DNA of 64,000 nucleotides, taken from the NCBI GenBank assembly GCA_026008535.1, contig BRKX01000017.1:8882501-8946500 (forward strand). Reading direction: 5' to 3'. Shown in pieces: positions 20,573-31,609 of this stretch. The notes under the pieces are model-generated. The model made no database searches, was not told the DNA's origin, and was given only the letters and a program-made list of their open reading frames with translations. The translations under genes and the position numbers were made by a program. The DNA is from Perilla frutescens. Taxonomy: Eukaryota > Streptophyta > Magnoliopsida > Lamiales > Lamiaceae. Positions within the stretch are counted from its first letter, which is position 1. Each line of letters opens with the position of its first letter.

Positions 20573-21807
20573 TGATACGACCCGAACTCTAGGAACGAAC
20601 ACACGTCGACACACGTAAGTTTTGTGTCTACGATGCCTCAAACAATCAAAGTAAAATATGCGGAAGAAAACTAGACGACTAAGACTCAACTAAAATACCT
20701 AGACAATGACACACAAAATAACACAAATCCAATGAATATGGGGCTGTTTTGGACGGCTAAGATAAAGGTAAGGGTGATGGAATTTCGATGGTATTGAATG
20801 GGTTTAGAATGGCTTGAGTAGATAGGGTATGATAGAGTTGAAACGGACTTACGGATTGAACGAAGGCGACACGATTTGAACTCGAAGGTGGCGGATCTTG
20901 ATACGAACGTGGATGATGATGTTTGACGTCGATTATGGCTGGATGGTCGATGGTTGGTAGATGTGAATTACAACCCGAAAGTTGCCTTGAATCTCGAACG
21001 TACACAAGGCCAAATTCTTTAAGTTGCTCTTCGGATAGCGAGTTTCCGACGATCCCTCGAACGTGGACGGCGAATTCCCTTTGTAAAACTTAGAGGTGCT
21101 AAATCTAAGAGTATGAATTTAATTATCTAAACTCACAAAAGATTAAAAGGGGTGAGACGATATTGAAAGCAATGGCTTAAAAATCAAATATAGTCTAAAA
21201 TAACAATGAGACATGGATCCACTATTTATAATAGTTGGATCGAATTCCTAAGGCTAAGGGACGAAAATAATAGCCCTAATTAGACTAGAATTGGACTTTG
21301 ACTACTTCCTAAACTAGAATTCTATTTAAGGAAGATTTTGTAGATCTTGCCTTATCTAAAAATCTGGTCAAAATTCTATCTAAAATAACCGAAAATCTTA
21401 ACTAAAAATCTGCCAAAAATTCGTCCAAACTATAGGATAAATTAAATAAATAAAATACTATAATCTAATAAATCAATCCCCTTAATTGGATCATCAAGGG
21501 CCGATTATTTTGGGCTTTTCCACCATGCATGCTTAACTTGGGCTGAATAGCAAGTATACACATCAAGCCCAACAAAAGCACACTTGCACGCCTCCTTCAT
21601 GTATTGCACTCCACATCTTGATCTCCATCTTCCAATGTCAATAATGTCATCATCTTCAAGCTTCCTTGTACGCCGTCTTCTTCTTCAAGCTTCTTGCGAA
21701 TTGTAGCTTGCAAATAATCTTGCAACTTCTTAGCTCTTAATCTTGTGACGGGGCCTTTGAATTGAAGCTCTTCATTGACTTCCTCATTGCTATGGATGTC
21801 CTCATCA
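20573..21807 (-). repeat. A1 5' LTR
   Basis: 1235 bp, nearly identical to 13632-14866. The minus-strand TATA box is at 21223-21230. Its promoter-distal edge carries the coding tail, and it abuts the A2 RT frame at 21808, creating an in-frame fusion. Confidence 0.96.
21223..21230 (-). promoter_or_regulatory. TATA box of the A1 5' LTR
   Basis: TATAAATA on the minus strand in the context ACTATTATAAATAGTGGATCC. The same sequence is at 26417-26424 (A2) and 57534-57541 (A4). It is the likely core promoter for genomic RNA. Confidence 0.7.
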
Positions 21808-24800
21808 TTACCCCACTCAAATTTCCGATCCTTCTTACTTAGCTCAGTAAGAGGGGCGGCTATACTGGAGAAATCCCGTACAAAACGACGGTAAAACCCA
21901 GCTAGACCATGGAATGATCGAACCTCAGAGGCGTTTTTCGGGGTTGGCCATTCCTCAATCGCTTTGATTTTGGAACGGTCTACCTCAATACCTCGTGAAC
22001 TAACGACAAAGCCTAAAAACACGACTTCATCCATGCAAAAAGAACATTTAGACAAGTTTCCATACAACTTAGCATCTCGCAGAAGACAGAAAACACGCCT
22101 AAGATGATCTAAGTGCGCCTGTGCATTGTGACTGTAAATCAAAATATCATCAAAGTAGACAACAACAAATTTACCAATCACATCACGCAAAACATGATTC
22201 ATTAACCTCATAAACGTGCTCGGTGCATTAGTGAGACCAAAAGGCATAACTAACCACTCATATAAACCATGCTTTGTTTTAAACGCAGTTTTCCATTCAT
22301 CCCCTTCATGCATTCTAACTTGAAAATAACCAGATCTTAAATCTATCTTAGAAAACAACTTAGAACCACTTAATTCATCTAGCATATCATCAAGTCTAGG
22401 GATAGGAAATCTGTACTTAACTGTTATTTTGTTGATGGCGCGGCAATCCATGCACATTCTCCATTCGTTGTTCTTCTTGGGCACTAGAATGACTGGAACT
22501 GCACAAGGGCTCATCGACTCTCGGATTTGCTTCTTCTCTAGCAACTCCTTAACTTGGCGATCGATTTCCTTCGTCTCATCAGGGGACGTGCGGTATGCCG
22601 GTCGGTTTGGCAAGACTGCGCCGGGTACGAAGTCGATCTGGTGCTCGATCCCACGAACTGGAGGTAATCCACTTGGAATCTCTTCCGGGAACACATCCGC
22701 GAACTCCTCCATAAGTGGCTGCACATCACAAGGCAAAGAAACACCATTAGTAGCACTGTCCTTATAAGATAAAAGAACAAAAGGTAAACCTGCTTTTAGT
22801 GCTTTCTCTACGCCTTTAACTGAGATGAACAGGGACCGATTCTTCTCTTGACTCGGGGCTGATCCGGGTGCTTTTCCACGAGCTAAGGCATCATTAGGAA
22901 ACGCCTTAGGGGCTGTAATGGTCGAGCATGAGGTGGAACTCGGTGTTGAAGGGGCGGCCGAGTTGGTTCGGGCTGCGGCTGCGGCTTGTTTTGCCCGTTC
23001 TTGCTTGAATCTCTCTTGCATCCTTTCTTGATCCTCTGCAACAGCTTTAGGAGTGAGTGGCTTGAGCACAGTGGTTCGACCATCTCGAGTAATCGAGTAG
23101 GTGTTGGCTAAACCATCGTGAACCGCTTTTCTGTCGAACTGCCACGGTCTTCCTAAAAGTATATGGGCTGCTTCCATAGGAATAACATCACAAAGAACAG
23201 TGTCAGAATAGCGACCTTTAGTAAAGGAAACGTGTACCTGACCTGTAACTCGAATGGATCCACGATCTGTGAGCCACTGCAACTTGTACGGTTTTGGATG
23301 CTTTGTTGTGGTGAGGGCGAGTTTATCAACGGCATACTGGCTGATTGCGTTGATTACACTCCCACTGTCGATGATCATGGCACAAGTCTGATCTTTGATG
23401 GCAACTCGAGTGTAGAAGATGTTCTCTCGTTGCGATTGCTCTTCGCCTTCACGGTTGATGTTCAGACTGCGAATAGAAACCAAGCTAACATGAGATAGCT
23501 CGTCTTCTTCATCATCTGGCTCGACTTCAGGGACCTCAATTGCTTCAGGGGCGGCGGTCTGAGGCTCCTCTTCATCTTCACTGGCTGATTCAAGTCCATT
23601 CTGTTCATTGAGGAACAGAACACGCCGGTTTGGACACTGGTTCTGAAAATGACCCCAACCTTGGCATTTATGACACTGGATGTCACGGGCTCGACTAGGG
23701 GCTGAATTCGGCTGTGGAGTGGACTGATTGGGCCGTTGGAATGGGGGCCTGGGTGTAGACTCGGGTCTACGGCTTGCTTGCGGTGTAGAACGATCAAAAC
23801 GGCGTTCCGGAGGGCCGGATTGACCTCGAGGTCGTGTGGAATCAGTAGAAGGAGTAGAAGGTGATGTGGAATGTGTACCTTTACTCCAAGGTTGTCGAGT
23901 AGGGGCTGAAGTCTGACTGGATCGACGGCGGCCTTCTCGCAACTGCTTTTCCACAATTGATGCGTATTGCACCATTCTCTCAATGCTTGTGAATTCTTTG
24001 AGCTCCACTTCACAGGCAATGTCAGGATTCATACCTTCAATGTACCGAATGATAGTAGCATTTAAGGTCTCCTCTTTTCCGACTCGACTCAGGGCCGTTT
24101 CTAGCTCTTTGTGGTACTCCTCGATCGATCTAGCTCCTTGCTTGATCCGGTTGAGCTTCTTCTCAAGCTCTCTTTCATAGTGGACTGGGATGAAGCGTCC
24201 ACGCAAGAATCCTTTCATTTCCTCCCAATTGTCAATGGGCGGATTTCTGTTTCTTCGTCTTCTTTCTTGCTGCATTTCCCACCAAGTGGCTGCGTAGCCT
24301 TTAAACTCCAAACATGCTAGTTGCACCTTTTTGGCTTCTGAAAAGTCATAGCATGCGAAAATCTTCTCTACCTTACGTTCCCAATCAAGATAGATATCGG
24401 GATCGTGAAGGCCTTCAAATTCTGGAATGCTCGTCTTGATGTTGTGGAGCATTCGATCTTCCTCATAGTCATCTCGACTATGGCCTCGTCTCGGGCGACG
24501 TCCTTGATCAAATTCTTCAGTATTCTCATCAAAGTACTCCTCTTCAGGCTCGTTGGGACGCTCTAAGCGTTGGTTTCCTCGAATGGGTGGAGGAAAGACA
24601 GGTGTTGTTTTAGTGCGTTCAAGAGCATGCACTAAATCATCTATCTTGTCGGAGAGAGCCTGGTGTTGTCTTTGAACATGTTTAGACAACGCTTCAAAGT
24701 GGTACTTGGGATCCCACGGTGCGGGTGGATCCGAGTATGACTCCATGGGTGCTTTAGAAGGGTCTTTGGACGGGTCCAAAGGTGGTGAAGTCGAATGGTG

Positions 24801-24896
24801 ATCGACTGGAGGTGTAGAAGTTGATTCGGTGTGGGTTCCTTTCTTCATGATACCTACAAAACGAACAAACGTAAAGAAAACAAGGTAGGTCCTCAC
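21808..24896 (-). CDS. A2 polyprotein, first part: Gag, protease, RT (cut by A1)
   Basis: An intact frame from the likely start at 24848 (MKKGTHTES) through Gag (DIYLDWERKVEKIF, GYAATWWEMQQ), the zinc knuckle CHKCQGWGHFQNQC, protease IIDSGSVINAIS, and RT with YFDDILIYS and FHGLAGFYRRFVRDFSS. It is broken at KFEWG by A1. The frame then reads without a stop into the A1 5' LTR and finishes with NDEDIHSNEEVNEELQFKGPVTR to 21597. The apparent 1099-residue RT-tail fusion is therefore produced by nesting, not by an internal deletion. The remaining domains are at 11679-13631. Confidence 0.93.
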
Positions 24897-25516
24897 TATC
24901 TCACGTTCACTCTTTTGTTTTCACTCTTGATTTTACCACTCGTGTTTCACTCAAAGTGTATGGTGCACAGTGTGTGAAAATCGTGTATATGAAGGTAAGG
25001 GAATCGTGTGGTTTGTTTCGAGGAAGGACGGGAATGCTATTCTCAGAACAAGGATGAATTTGGTATGTGTAGATGAGATACGGGTTGAGTATGTGTGGGT
25101 ATGGTAGTGGTCGAATGTAGGAAAGGAAAGAAGTAGATCAATTATTGAAGTCCCAAATAGATTAGGAAATCCAAAAATAAATCTAGGTAAAAGAAGGAAA
25201 GAAATAGAATAGATAAGGAAGAAAGAAAGAAATAAGGTAAGTAGGGGATTTGGATATGTATCAATCTATGTGACACAATCTAAATACCTTAATTAGCCTA
25301 GACTCTAGAAGGAAAGAACCAAAAATAAAATAAGACACTTAAGGGAGTTACCAACAAGAAATAGAACTTGTATGGAAAGTTCCAAAAGTAAAACAAACTT
25401 GAAGGAAACTACCAAAAATAAGAAAGACTTATTAAGGTAATTACCAACTAACAACCTAGTACCAAAAGGTAGGTACCAAAATTAAGAATTGCACAAAAGG
25501 AAACAATGAATTTTCG

Positions 25517-25547
<31 letters not shown>

Positions 25548-25743
25548 CGGATTTTTTTTTTTTTTTTTTTAATCCGATTTTTTTTTTTTTTTTTTTTTTT
25601 GAACGATCGACTTTTCTTTTTTTTTTTTTTTTTTTAACTGATCGTGTCTCTTTTTTTTTTTTTGAATAATGAACAAACGGAAATTAAATTACAACTCGAT
25701 TAAACGGAAAATAAAGTACGACACAAAAACGAACCAAAGCCGA
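24897..25743 (-). other. A2 untranslated leader
   Basis: Same organisation as the A1 leader but without a segment of about 35 bp near 25120 and with different homopolymer lengths (plus-strand T-runs about 25518-25663, including a TTGAACGATCGAC spacer that A1 lacks). No gene is seen. Confidence 0.75.
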
Positions 25744-25759
25744 CGTGGCTTTGATACCA
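25744..25759 (-). other. A2 primer-binding site
   Basis: Sense TGGTATCAAAGCCACG next to the 5' LTR, identical to A1. Confidence 0.85.
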
Positions 25760-25765
25760 CTTTTA

Positions 25766-26990
25766 TGATACGACCCGAACTCTAGGAACGAACACACGTC
25801 GACACACGTAAGTTTTGTGTCTACGATGACTCAAACAATCAAAGTAAAATATGCGGAAGAAAACTAGACGACTAAGACTCAACTAAAATACCTAGACAAT
25901 GACACACGAAATAACACAATATCCAAACAAGATGGGGGCTGTTTTTGGACGATTATGATGATGATGTGGAGGATGGAATTTCGATGGTGTGTATTGGTTT
26001 AGAATGGCTTGAGTAGATAGGGTATGTTAGAGATACGATGGACTTACGGATTGAACGGAATGTCGATGAACTTGAACACAATGGGGCTGGTCTTGAGACG
26101 GATGTAGATGTTGATGATTGACGTCGATTATGGCTGGATGGTCGTTGGTTTGTAGATGTGAATTACAACCCGAAAGTTGCCTTGAATCTCGAACGTACAC
26201 AAGGCCAAATTCTTTAAGTTGCTCTTCGGATAGCGAGTTTCCGACGATCCCTCGAACGTGGACGGCGAATTCCCTTTGTAAAACTTAGAGGTGCTAAATC
26301 TAAGAGTATGAATTTAATTATCTAAACTCACAAAGATCAAAAGGGGAGAGACGATATTGAAAGCAAAGGCTTAATAATCAAATATAGTCTAAAATAACAA
26401 TGAGACATGGATCCACTATTTATAATAGTTGGATCGAATTCCTAAGGCTAAGGGACGAAAATAATAGCCCTAATTAGACTAGAATTGGACTTTGACTACT
26501 TCCTAAACTAGAATTCTATTTAAGGTAGATTTTGTAGATCTTGCCTTATCTAAAAATCTGGTCAAAATTCTATCTAAAATAACCGAAAATTACCAACTAA
26601 AAATCTGCAAAATTCGTCCAAATCATAATAAAATAAAATACTATATTCTAATAAATCAATCCCCTTAATTGGATCATCAAGGGCCGATTATTTTGGGCTT
26701 TTCCACCATGCATGCTTAACTTGGGCTGAATAGCAAGTATACACATCAAGCCCAATAAAAGCACACTTGCACGCCTCCTTCATGTATTGCACTCCACATC
26801 TTGATCTCCATCTTCCAATGTCAATAATGTCATCATCTTCAAGCTTCCTTGTACGCCGTCTTCTTCTTCAAGCTTCTTGCGAATTGTAGCTTGCAAATAA
26901 TCTTGCAACTTCTTAGCTCTTAATCTTGTGACGGGGCCTTTGAATTGAAGCTCTTCATTGACTTCCTCATTGCTATGGATGTCCTCATCA
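25766..26990 (-). repeat. A2 5' LTR
   Basis: 1225 bp, partner of 10665-11889. TATA box (minus) at 26417-26424. Followed by the GATCC target duplication in A3. Confidence 0.95.
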
Positions 26991-26995
26991 GATCC

Positions 26996-28836
26996 TCTGC
27001 AACAGCTTTAGGAGCGAGTGGCTTGAGCACAGTAGTTCGGCCATCCATGGTGATCGAATAAGTGTTGGCCAAACCATCGTGAACTGCTTTTCTGTCGAAT
27101 TGCCACGGTCTTCCTAAAAGAATGTGGGCTGCCTCCATAGGAATAACATCACAAAGAACAGTGTCAGAATAACGACCTTTAGTGAATGAAACGCGTACCT
27201 GACCTGTTACTCTGATTGAACCGCGATCAGTAAGCCATTGCAGCTTGTATGGCTTTGGATGCTTTGTAGTGGTAAGGGCGAGTTTATCAACGACGTATTG
27301 ACTGATTGCGTTGATTACACTCCCACTGTCTATGATCATCGCACAAGTCTGATCCTTGATTGCAACGCGTGTGTAGAATATGTTCTCACGCTGGGATTGC
27401 TCTTCGTCTTCTCGATTAATGTTCAGACTGCGAATGGACACTAGACTGACATGAGGCAATTCGGCCTCTTCATCCTCGTCGTCGACTTCAGGAACTTCGA
27501 CGGCACCAGGGGCGACGTCCTGGGGCTCTTCTTCGTCTTCACTGGCTGATTCAAGCCCGTTTTGTTCATTGAGAAACAAAACACGACGGTTCGGGCACTG
27601 ATTCTGAAAATGGCCCCAACCTTGGCATTTATGACATTGGATGTCACGGGCTCGATTAGGGGCTGCATTCGGCGTCGTATTGGGCTGATTGGGCCATTGG
27701 AATGGGGGCCTTGGGGTCGACGTCGGTGTAAACTCGGGTCTACGACTGGACTGCGGTGTAGAACGGTCGAAACGCCGTTCAGGTGGTCCGGGCTGACCTC
27801 GGGGTCGTGTGGACTCAGAAGAAGGTGTAGAAGGTGATGTGGAATGTGTACCTTTGTTCCAAGAAGGTCTGGGGGCGGCGGCATTATGGTGAGAACGGCG
27901 CCGACCTTCTCTCAACTGCTTTTCCACGATCGATGCGTACTGCACCATCCTTTCTACACTGGTGAAGTCCTTCAACTCGACTTCACAAGCAATATCGGGA
28001 TTCATACCTTCAATATACCTAATGATGGTAGCATTTAAGGTCTCCTCCTTCCCGACTCGGTTCAAGGCGGTCTCCAACTCTTTGTGATACTCTTCAATCG
28101 AACGGGTGCCTTGCTTGATCCGGTTGAGCTTCTTTTCGAGCTCTCTCTCATAATGGACTGGAATGAAGCGTCCTCGCATCAATCCCTTCATTTCTTCCCA
28201 TGTGTCAATTGGTGGATTGCGATTTCTGTGCCTTCTTTCTTGCTGCATCTCCCACCAAGTGGCTGCGTAGCCTCTGAACTCCAAACAGGCTAACTGCACC
28301 TTTTTGACTTCTGTGATGTCGTAGCAGTCAAAAATCTTCTCTACCTTACGTTCCCAATCAAGATAGATATCGGGATCGTGAAGGCCTTCAAACTCCGGGA
28401 TGCTCGTCTTGATGTTATTGAGCATGCGGTCTTCACCATAGTCATCACGCCTCTGTCGGCGGCCATGAGCAGTATCAGCTGTATTCTCATCGAAATACTC
28501 ATCCTCGTGCTCATTTTGTCGCTGGTGCTGTCAAGCTTGACCACGAATAGGCTGTGTAATGGTCGAAGTAGTTTTAGTGCGTTCAAGGGCATGCACTAAA
28601 TCATCAAGTTTGTCAGACAGGGCCTGATGCTGTCTCTGGAAGTGTTTTGAGAGTGCCTCAAAATGATACTTAGGATCCCATTGTGCGGGTGGATCCGAAG
28701 TAGACTCCATGGGGGCTTTGGACGGATCTCGGGATGGGTCCAAAGGTGGAGTGTCGGCTAGGGGAGTCAAAGATGACTCGGAACGGGTACCTTTCTTCAT
28801 GAAACCTACAAAACGAACAAACGTAAAAGAAAACAA
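26996..28836 (-). pseudogene. A3 Gag and protease with one nonsense codon
   Basis: Gag begins with MKKGTRSESS (likely start about 28800) and reads to a TGA at 28531-28533. The same frame then continues without other breaks through DIYLDWERKVEKIF, GYAATWWEMQQ, the zinc knuckle CHKCQGWGHFQNQC and the protease IIDSGSVINAIS to AVAED, where A2 is inserted. The apparent end of this frame (LMRTSIAMRKS...) is A2 LTR read out of frame. Sequence differs from A1/A2 at many sites, so A3 is an older or separate lineage closer to F. Confidence 0.85.
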
Positions 28837-28945
28837 GGAAGGACCTCACAATCTCACGTCACTCGTCTGTTTTCACTCTTGATTTTACCACTCGTGTATC
28901 ACTCAATATATGAGTGCACAGTGTGTGAAAATCGTGTAGATGGAG
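28837..28945 (-). other. A3 leader remnant ending at host DNA
   Basis: The part matches the A1 leader (GTTTGTTCGTTTTGTAG, the CACTCGTGTATCACTC block, GTGTGTGAAAATCGTGTA). Similarity stops at about 28940-28945, where host-type AT-rich sequence starts. The rest of the leader, primer-binding site and 5' LTR are missing. Confidence 0.7.
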
Positions 28946-29360
28946 TAGGTAATTCGGCGTTAAAAGGTGACGTAATGACATAATATATTCCGGCCTTAGC
29001 ACTGAGAATGGTGTTAACGATAGAATAGTTCATCGTTAGTGCTTTTGGCACGACAAAAAAGAAAGACGACTTTAGCGATGACAGCTAGTCTGTCGTTAGA
29101 TCTAACAACGGAGTTAACGATGAATTATTTTGTTATTAAGTCGTTTCCAACTGATTTGGCTGACTACTTTAACAGCAGAATATTATGTCATTACTTCGAT
29201 CGTTAGATCTATTGATGGACTAGTTTCCATTGCCACTGCACCCACCGACGATCAAATTAACGGAGTAATTCAGTCGTTTATAAGATTTAATGATGAAATT
29301 CTATCGACTAACAATGGAAATTCCCTCTTTAAACATCATTTTTTTAATAGTTATAAATTA
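28946..29360. repeat. Possible remnant of a DNA transposon with TAACGA/TCGTTA subterminal motifs
   Basis: Non-coding. Short motifs in both orientations recur: GTTAACGAT, CATCGTTAGTG, GTCGTTAGATC, GTTAACGATG, TCGTTAGATC, ATTAACGGAG. Such clustered motifs are typical of subterminal regions of plant CACTA-type transposons. I see no CACTA terminus, transposase or target duplication, so the assignment is weak. Confidence 0.3.
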
Positions 29361-29736
29361 TAATTAATATGGAATTACTCTTTTTACAATCTGACACACC
29401 AACAAACACAATATATTGATATTATCTGAATATAAATTCATTCAATTGACATTATTCCCACCACCAAGAAATTTAATATTTCATACACTATTTGAATAAA
29501 ATAGAATAGACGTGTACTTTAAGGTAAATCATGAATTAATACGTCATCCCAAAAATTACATGGACAAAGTGCTCCATTTTTATTACATTTTGTTGAATAC
29601 ATTATATTAATAACCCAATTCTGCTTAAAATAATTCACGATTTGATCACTTAAGTCCAAGCATCCACAATTCAGAACAATGACACCTTTTTTAATTATAT
29701 TTTTCCTTTTGCCGTAGTTCATAATTATTCAATGCA
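29361..29736. other. AT-rich 3' flank of the PB1 gene
   Basis: No gene. It probably includes the 3' UTR of the minus-strand gene. A minus-strand AATAAA-like signal is possible near 29577-29584 (plus-strand TTTTTATT). Not otherwise distinctive. Confidence 0.4.
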
Positions 29737-30463
29737 TCAAGAGTGTTGCGGATTACTGTCAGAAGCAACCTGAGTTGAGACCTGAGAGAACATCACGGCG
29801 GTCGCCGGAGTCATAGTTTGGTATTGAGGCGGCGGTGGCGCAGACGATGCAGCCAATTGTTGCGCATAATACCCTTGATCTTGCAGATGATGGGAATATT
29901 CATATACATAATTCCCACCACCAGCTGCCGCCGCCGGCATTTGCTGAACACCGATATAATGCTGCTGAAATTGATGAGCGGGAACTTGAACCAGCATGGG
30001 CCCTGCGGCTGCGCCACCCACCTGATTCATATTGGCTGCCGCCATTTCATTCTTGGTTGGATAAACAGGCGGAAGAGGCGGCGTGAGGGTCCGACTCGAG
30101 ACGGCCATAGCAGCGTCGTAGGAGGGATGAGTCGGAGTTTGAGGAGACAGCATGTACATTGGGTATTGCTGATCGGTCTGCTGCGTTTGATGGTGGAAAT
30201 ATATTGGATAGTAAGATGAAACAGGCATTGATGTGTGCTGGTGGTGGATGTAATGTGTGTTTGGAATGTATTGTGGTGACGGCAATGAACAATCAGCTTG
30301 CTGTTGCACTTGAATTTGATCAGAGCTAGGATCTTGATTCATCATCATCTTTGGGTCGTTTGCAGTCGTAGTAGAAACTCGGTTTTCACGAGTCACGGGT
30401 TGAGTTGCATCGTGGTACATCGCGCGTTTTGATAGTGATCCACCTGATGCAATGCTGCAATCA
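29737..30463 (-). CDS. PB1-domain protein, exon 2
   Basis: The acceptor is TACGTAG at 30464-30470 (sense), giving phase-2 joining: AG from exon 1 plus T makes Ser, then DCSIASGGSLSKRAMYHDAT in frame to the TGA at 29737-29739. The exon encodes about 241 residues, rich in Gln, His, Pro, Tyr and Met (THYIHHQHTSMPVSSYYPIY, QYPMYMLSP, QQHYIGVQQM, repeated Ala). This low-complexity C-terminal half is typical of the plant octicosapeptide/Phox/Bem1p proteins related to Arabidopsis AT5G64430. It is probably disordered. The function of the C-terminal half is unknown. Confidence 0.9.
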
Positions 30464-31609
30464 CTACGTAGGAAATTAGAGTAAGGACTAAGGAGTAATC
30501 TCTTCTCAGATCGTCTAATGAATTTTATCTATCACATTGACCTCATATTCAGATCAAAATTTTGATAAGTTAATTTGAATTCATTTATTGCAAACCATGT
30601 TTAATTCACTCATCATTCCAATTTTATCAATATGTTATCATAAAAAATAGTGTATATGAACACAAGATCTTTTACTCTTACAAAGGCTAGGAAGAACTCT
30701 CAGTTATTAAGAAAAAGCTAACGATTTGTTAGAATTTAAGCGTGTGTTATTTGTTAGATATAATATTCATAATCCAAAATTCATTATTGTTAATTTTTGA
30801 AGGACTGATTTTATATATCCCTTTATTACATATGGTGTTTCACCTCTCACTCCAACATCAATACATCATCAATACGTGGATTGAAATTTCTTGTTACACT
30901 TTGTGTTACACTTTTAAATTACGAGTTTTTGTTGTATTTTTTTCTTCAATTTTATTTTTTTATGATTTAGTTCAATTTTATGATTGTTTTTAGGGTTCAC
31001 CCCACCCAATTATGGTTTATAATTATTTTTAAATATTTAATTTTTGATTTCTAATTAATAATTCATTATTATGGTTTATTTTTTAAAAATCATGTTTTAT
31101 AATATTTTAATTCATTTTTTTGTTGATAAATGTTGACTATGATTATTTATGTTATAATTAATTTTTATATTATAATAAATATTATTAAAACCATAAATTT
31201 GATAATAAAACGTGAAGTGAAACACAAGAAAGTGTAACATAAAATTTCAATATGTATGCATGGTTTGAACTACAATAATATTTGTCAATAGTATGAATAG
31301 ATAACCTTTTACTTCTAAATATAATGGCTAATAACAACTTTTAATTAAATTTAAAGTTCATGATTACTCTAATCATAATATCGCAATTGAGAGACTAGTA
31401 TGAGACTGTTTTACATGCCAAAATTAACAAGACCGGTTAAATTTTGGATAAAAATAGGAACACACAATTACAAATGTGTTATTCAATGTGTTTGGATTCT
31501 TATAATATCCTTCTTACAGATTTTGATTCCTTAAAAAGTCTCAAACAAGTTTATTTTTATCTCAATTTGATTATAACTAAATATTATATTTAGAGATAAC
31601 TTTCGTTAC
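30464..31609 (-). other. Intron of the PB1-domain gene
   Basis: 1146 bp, sense start GTAACG (after CTAG at 31610) and end TACGTAG. It is AT-rich with no coding content or recognisable repeat. The joined exons give a continuous frame of 611 codons plus stop, which supports these splice sites. Confidence 0.85.

Larger units (their letters stand above)
13632..21807 (-). mobile_element. A1, complete gag-pol Ty3/gypsy element nested in A2
   Basis: 8176 bp with two 1235-bp LTRs, tRNA-Met-type primer-binding site, leader, one 1674-codon gag-pol ORF and a seven-G purine tract. It is flanked by the 5-bp duplication TTACC (13627-13631 and 21808-21812) and lies in the RT/RNase H part of A2, in the same orientation. 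The one LTR difference I found is T14391 versus A21332, so insertion is very recent. All catalytic motifs are present, so it is the best candidate for an autonomous element here. Confidence 0.97.
10665..26990 (-). mobile_element. A2, full-length gag-pol Ty3/gypsy element interrupted by A1
   Basis: Both LTRs are 1225 bp (10665-11889, 25766-26990). The flanking 5-bp target duplication is GATCC (10660-10664 and 26991-26995). Without A1 and one TTACC the element is about 8145 bp, and its gag-pol frame is continuous across the A1 site. It was therefore coding-intact when A1 landed. LTRs differ at one position that I saw (10962 A, 26063 T). Confidence 0.95.
6654..28945 (-). mobile_element. A3, old gag-pol Ty3/gypsy element hosting A2, truncated at both ends
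   Basis: The left part, 6654-10664, carries a 3' LTR remnant, integrase, RNase H, broken RT and the PR-RT linker. The right part, 26991-about 28945, carries protease, Gag and the start of the leader. The two halves are contiguous once A2 and one copy of its GATCC duplication are removed. The 3' LTR is cut at 6654 by the B array. The 5' leader stops at about 28945 against host DNA, with 5' LTR and primer-binding site lost. It has a Gag nonsense codon, an RT deletion and an ectopic insert. Confidence 0.88.

Noticed and set aside
21597..24896. A deletion derivative in which RT is fused to the C-terminal tail
   Set aside because: The TTACC duplication and matching halves at 13631 and 21808 show that A1 is inserted there; the missing domains are at 11679-13631.
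26920..28425. A Gag-PR protein with a natural end LMRTSIAMRKS
   Set aside because: The end is A2 LTR sequence read out of frame after insertion at GATCC.
28946..29360. Complete CACTA transposon
   Set aside because: Only scattered motifs; no terminal CACTA, transposase or target duplication.
29818..30219. A 133-codon plus-strand ORF
   Set aside because: Antisense shadow of PB1 exon 2; arginine-rich composition with no motif.
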